NCBI GenBank assembly: GCA_020347585.1
Contig: CP070733.1
Coordinates: 925,599-933,482, forward strand
From: Pseudomonadota bacterium
GTDB lineage: Bacteria; Pseudomonadota; Gammaproteobacteria; CAMYNG01
Reading direction: 5' to 3'
Length of the DNA stretch: 7,884 nt
Shown: positions 6,117-7,884 of the stretch, in pieces
Layout of the letters: each line of letters starts with the position of its first letter
How positions within the stretch are numbered: the first letter of the stretch is position 1
Translations under genes and position numbers: made by a program
Notes under the pieces: model-generated
Seen by the model: the letters and a program-made list of their open reading frames with translations, nothing else
Database searches by the model: none
What the model was told of the DNA's origin: nothing

Positions 6117-6953
6117 TCATGGCGCAGCCCCGGCGTTGCCGCCACGGGCGAACACCCGTTGTGCATTGGCGTGTGCGATATCGGTAGCCACCCCGGGCGG
6201 CAACTGGGTCAGCCAGGCGCGTGCCGCATCGGCCAATGCACTCAACTCTGTCCAGCGTGACGGAATATAGGTGTCGGTGCCCACCAGGCAGCGCCGGCGG
6301 TGTGCAATGAAAAGCTCGCGCCACGCGGGCGCAAGTCTGCCATCGGGTGCAATACCCTCGCGAAACGACAGTTCGAGGTACAGATTGTCGTGCGCGTCCA
6401 GCAGCGCATGCAGTTCTGCCACCGGCGTATCGAAGCCTGCGTGTGCCCAGATCACCGGTACGCTCGTGGCCTGTTCGAGCAGCGAGGTGATGCCGGTGAC
6501 GTTGGTATGGGCGTGCAGAGGCATCTGCCGGGACACCGCGATGCGTACCATCTCGCGTACCACGGGGGTTTCGGCCTGCGCACCGAATACGTGAAACTCG
6601 CCGATGCCGCGGTAGTCGAAGTGCGCGAGCCCGTGGCGCAGGTACTCAATGGTCGCCGGATCCCGGAACCACGTATAGCGATCCTCTGCCGTGCGGTACG
6701 GTCGCAGCATTGGTACGATGCGATCGGGTGCCAGCGCGTGCAGGCGCTCGGTGCCGTCGTTGGGTGTGCTCGAGACAATAGCGCAGGTGATTCCGGCTTC
6801 GTCCAGCCTACGCAGCGCATCGGTCGGATGCAGGTGCTCGCGTACCTGCGCGTTGAAATGGATGTGGCCATCGCAGATAGGGATCGGTTCGGCTGCGGCC
6901 ACGGAGACCACTAGAGTTATTAGAAGCGCCGTGGTGAGAAACCGCAAGTACAT
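6117..6953 (-). CDS. exported metal-dependent amidohydrolase (TIM-barrel, amidohydrolase-2-like)
   Basis: The 278-residue protein has a signal peptide (about 1-21, hydrophobic L-T-T-A-L-L-I-T-L-V-V-S-V followed by A-A-A, cleavage probably before Glu22), so it should act in the periplasm. The mature part begins with a strand and the H-x-H metal motif D-G-H-I-H (His30, His32). Further likely ligands or catalytic residues are Glu119 in G-I-G-E-F-H, His147/His149 in P-L-H-A-H-T, His171 in W-A-H-A-G and Asp227 in V-G-T-D-T. This order fits the amidohydrolase superfamily TIM barrel, closest in feel to the COG2159/amidohydrolase-2 group of hydrolases and decarboxylases. The substrate is unknown, and a periplasmic location is unusual for the group. 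ATG 6953 was chosen because it starts the signal peptide directly; ATG 7025 would add 24 residues that bury it and run through the palindrome at 6974-6988. It follows the Mut7-C gene by 83 bases on the same strand. Confidence 0.85.
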   Translation of the reverse strand: MYLRFLTTALLITLVVSVAAAEPIPICDGHIHFNAQVREHLHPTDALRRLDEAGITCAIVSSTPNDGTERLHALAPDRIVPMLRPYRTAEDRYTWFRDPATIEYLRHGLAHFDYRGIGEFHVFGAQAETPVVREMVRIAVSRQMPLHAHTNVTGITSLLEQATSVPVIWAHAGFDTPVAELHALLDAHDNLYLELSFREGIAPDGRLAPAWRELFIAHRRRCLVGTDTYIPSRWTELSALADAARAWLTQLPPGVATDIAHANAQRVFARGGNAGAAP

Positions 6954-6973
6954 ACCCAATATCCAACTGTCGC

Positions 6974-6988
6974 ACAAGCATTGCTTGT
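6974..6988. promoter_or_regulatory. 15-bp palindrome upstream of the amidohydrolase gene
   Basis: ACAAGCA-T-TGCTTGT is a perfect inverted repeat with 7-base arms and a single central base. It ends 20 bases upstream of the amidohydrolase ATG, inside the 83-base gap to the Mut7-C gene. On the minus strand a weak -10-like TAGACT lies at 6989-6994 directly before it, so the palindrome would sit across the transcription start, a typical repressor position. The regulator is unknown, and a chance palindrome of this size is possible. Confidence 0.4.
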
Positions 6989-7036
6989 AGTCTAATCCGG
7001 CCGCAACAGCAGCGAAACGTTGCATTGCATGCGTTC

Positions 7037-7795
7037 TTACTCCGCATTTTCACTGGACTCGCGGCGCAGCAGACTGCGCACCAGGTGGTCCATGCGCTGA
7101 TAGTGCGAACCCTGCCAATAAATGCGCTCGCAGCGCGGACAGCGCCAGAAGCGCTCATGGACACGCACGGTGTCATGTTGCAGACGCGCCAGAACTTCGT
7201 TTTTTGTAACAGGCTCGATGGGCGCGTTGCACTCCATGCAGCGTGTGAAGGGCTGTGCTTCTGCGTACAGGTCAAAGCGTTGCAGCACTTCGGCAACTTG
7301 CTCGCGGGGGCGGGTAGCGCGCACCCGCCAGGTGTGGGTCAGGCCGCGCTCTTCAACTAGCGCGCGGTCGCGGCTCAGCAGTACGCGATGCTGCTCGCGC
7401 GAGATCGTGGCCAGTTCGGCATCATCGTAGTCGCAGCGGTAGAGGGTGTCGAAGCCGAGCATGCGCAGATAGCGCGCAAGTTTCCCCAGGTGCGTGTCGG
7501 CAACGAAACGCAGGCATCGCAGTGGGTGCGTGCGTTCGGCAATCACATCGCGCACATCGAGCGACTCGAATACCGGGTAGATGCTGACACGGTCACCCAC
7601 GGCAAGTGACTGTGAGAAGCCGACCGAGGCGCCGTTGCGCAGCACCAGCTCAACCTGCCCCTGCGGCACGCCAAGTTCGCGCAATACGTCTGCGACCGTG
7701 GCACCCTCCCGGCTGTCGTGCGTGAACGCTACCTTGCGGTGTTCCGGCGCAAGGTGCTCGTTCAGTTCCTCGTAAAGGCGCAGCAGTATCTCCAT
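7037..7795 (-). CDS. ubiquitin-fold / Mut7-C RNase / zinc-ribbon fusion protein
   Basis: The 252-residue protein has three parts. Residues 1-78 look like a ThiS/MoaD-type ubiquitin fold (Mut7-C ubiquitin), with G-A-T-V-A-D-V-L-R-E-L-G-V-P, a strand with V-L-R-N-G, and V-G-D-R-V-S-I-Y-P near its end. Residues 95-180 are the Mut7-C domain, a PIN-like RNase fold: F-V-A-D-T-H-L-G-K-L-A-R-Y-L-R-M-L-G-F-D with Asp100, an acidic cluster at 122-125 and L-L-S-R-D-R-A-L with Asp143, the acids expected to hold metal. Residues 186-222 form a zinc ribbon from C-x2-C pairs Cys186/Cys189 and Cys219/Cys222. This architecture is a known bacterial family of predicted RNases; RNA targets are not known, and the ubiquitin-fold part lacks a C-terminal Gly-Gly, so it is not a sulfur carrier. 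ATG 7795 is preferred (AAGG five bases upstream and the ubiquitin strand begins at once); ATG 7843 would lie upstream of the likely transcription start. Confidence 0.9.
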   Translation of the reverse strand: MEILLRLYEELNEHLAPEHRKVAFTHDSREGATVADVLRELGVPQGQVELVLRNGASVGFSQSLAVGDRVSIYPVFESLDVRDVIAERTHPLRCLRFVADTHLGKLARYLRMLGFDTLYRCDYDDAELATISREQHRVLLSRDRALVEERGLTHTWRVRATRPREQVAEVLQRFDLYAEAQPFTRCMECNAPIEPVTKNEVLARLQHDTVRVHERFWRCPRCERIYWQGSHYQRMDHLVRSLLRRESSENAE

Positions 7796-7822
7796 GGCCG
7801 CCTTGTCACCGCGGTGCCCGCT

Positions 7823-7850
7823 ATTGTAACGCACACGGCACAATTGCTAA
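7823..7850 (-). promoter_or_regulatory. sigma70-like promoter candidate for the Mut7-C gene
   Basis: On the minus strand TTAGCA (7845-7850) and TACAAT (7823-7828) are separated by 16 bases. The -10 matches TATAAT at five of six positions and the -35 matches TTGACA at four. Transcription would start near 7816, leaving a leader of about 20 bases with the AAGG ribosome binding site before ATG 7795. This also argues against the upstream ATG 7843. Confidence 0.5.
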
Positions 7851-7884
7851 GGTGAGCGAGTCAATCGCGTGGCGTGTTGGGGGC

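Noticed and set aside
6300..6914. 204-codon open frame on the + strand
   Set aside because: It is antisense to the amidohydrolase gene, whose motifs are clear; the translation shows no domain and reflects GC-biased third positions.
7852..7884. Possible start of a rightward gene at GTG 7852, open to the window end
   Set aside because: Only 11 codons are visible, the start is a GTG with no well-spaced ribosome binding site, and nothing in the residues is recognisable.

Overview
The window is about 62% GC by eye and densely coded. It most likely comes from a gammaproteobacterial chromosome: tmcA, greB and a CsrA-family gene point there, and a C-terminal fragment like NorD/CbbO suggests a respiratory or autotrophic (for example sulfur-oxidising or denitrifying) lineage. 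The taxonomic call is inference. I see no rRNA, tRNA, CRISPR array, insertion sequence or prophage gene.

Layout. Bases 1-2560 (+) hold the end of a VWA-domain protein of the NorD/CbbO type, then a membrane-anchored alpha/beta hydrolase, then an unrecognised 427-residue helical protein, closely spaced and probably co-transcribed. Bases 2587-2787 (-) hold a small CsrA-family protein with a 17-residue insertion. The divergent intergenic region 2788-2937 carries two 14-bp palindromes exactly 22 bp apart. Bases 2938-5545 (+) hold an ASCH-domain gene overlapping tmcA, the tRNA(Met) cytidine acetyltransferase. Bases 5542-6036 (-) hold greB, meeting tmcA tail to tail with shared stop-codon bases. Bases 6117-6953 (-) hold a secreted metal-dependent amidohydrolase, and 7037-7795 (-) a ubiquitin-fold/Mut7-C RNase/zinc-ribbon fusion. 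The last 89 bases hold the probable promoter of that gene.

How the genes may work together. The most interesting block is 2587-5545. TmcA writes N4-acetylcytidine (ac4C) at the wobble base of elongator tRNA(Met). The ASCH protein that overlaps its start belongs to the superfamily of E. coli YqfB, which hydrolyses N4-acetylcytidine, and it keeps the Lys and Thr of the YqfB active site. The two genes could therefore form an ac4C writer/hydrolase operon. An atypical CsrA-like RNA-binding protein is transcribed away from it across a duplicated operator-like site. The same window also has an RNA polymerase rescue factor (GreB) and a predicted PIN-like RNase (Mut7-C), but those are separate transcription units and no functional link is implied.
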